A stretch of 5,195 nucleotides of DNA from Krumholzibacterium sp965370495 (GTDB taxonomy: Bacteria; Krumholzibacteriota; Krumholzibacteriia; Krumholzibacteriales; Krumholzibacteriaceae): positions 1 through 5,195 of the forward strand of contig CBDUUV010000132.1 of the NCBI GenBank assembly GCA_965370495.1, given 5' to 3'. Below, in pieces: positions 5,161 through 5,195 of this stretch. The position numbers and the translations under genes were made by a program. Within the stretch, counting starts at the first letter, position 1; each line of letters begins with the position of its first letter. The notes beneath the pieces are model-generated. The model made no database searches and had not been told where the DNA came from. It saw only the letters and a list, made by a program, of their open reading frames with translations.

Positions 5161-5195
5161 CGTTTTATTTCTATATTTTTCAGTTTTTTTCAAAT

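Larger units (their letters stand above)
4857..5195. other. Upstream region of the NSS transporter, no confident gene
   Basis: This 339-bp stretch holds the ribosome binding site, candidate promoter, 26-bp palindrome and tandem repeats listed separately. Between them, 4982-4996 forms a five-pair CCGGG/CCCGG stem followed by ATTTTCT on the plus strand, too weak to call a terminator. The last 35 bases (5161-5195) are T-rich on the plus strand with runs up to seven, and no gene is recognisable there. Confidence 0.6.

Noticed and set aside
1..5195. Search for a novel defence or mobile system.
   Set aside because: All substantial genes belong to known housekeeping families (acyl-CoA synthetase, FetAB, NSS). 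No nuclease, reverse transcriptase, transposase, toxin-antitoxin pair or terminal inverted repeats were seen.

Overview
The window reads as ordinary bacterial chromosomal DNA: ATG/GTG starts, purine-rich ribosome binding sites, and genes packed closely or overlapping. Nothing in it fixes the taxon. There are three blocks.

Left block, minus strand (1-1699): a large but incomplete AMP-forming acyl-CoA synthetase starts at 1484 and runs out of the window's left edge. Its sequence stops resembling the family at about codon 477 (position 56), just after the hinge motif, so the C-terminal subdomain is missing here. Immediately upstream (1584-1699) lies the collapsed remnant of a second synthetase. 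It keeps a start codon with a good ribosome binding site and about 11 codons, joined out of frame to the C-terminal PKTISGKIRR catalytic-lysine motif and the stop codon of a lost gene. The two starts share an identical 14-bp leader, and the remnant's current frame ends in a TAATG stop-start overlap with the intact start. The likely role is activation of fatty or other carboxylic acids to CoA thioesters.

Middle block, plus strand (1998-3451): a two-gene operon with a 13-nt overlap encodes an ABC ATPase and an integral membrane partner of the FetA/FetB (YbbL/YbbM, UPF0014) type, associated with iron export in E. coli. The roughly 300 bp between this operon and the synthetase block is non-coding and shows no convincing promoter.

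Right block, minus strand (3465-4856): a complete sodium-dependent transporter of the NSS/SNF family, 463 aa, with about 11 membrane segments and recognisable Na1 and Na2 site residues, converges on fetB with a 13-bp gap. Its 339-bp upstream region holds a perfect 26-bp palindrome that contains a consensus -35 hexamer, consistent with an operator-controlled promoter. Beyond that is a set of three degenerate tandem repeats of about 48-57 bp.

The genes do not form one pathway; they are three neighbouring transcription units concerned with acyl activation, metal export and amino-acid-type uptake. I see no defence system, mobile element, CRISPR array, tRNA or rRNA. The points most worth checking are the synthetase remnant, the abrupt break at the left edge, and the palindrome/repeat region on the right.
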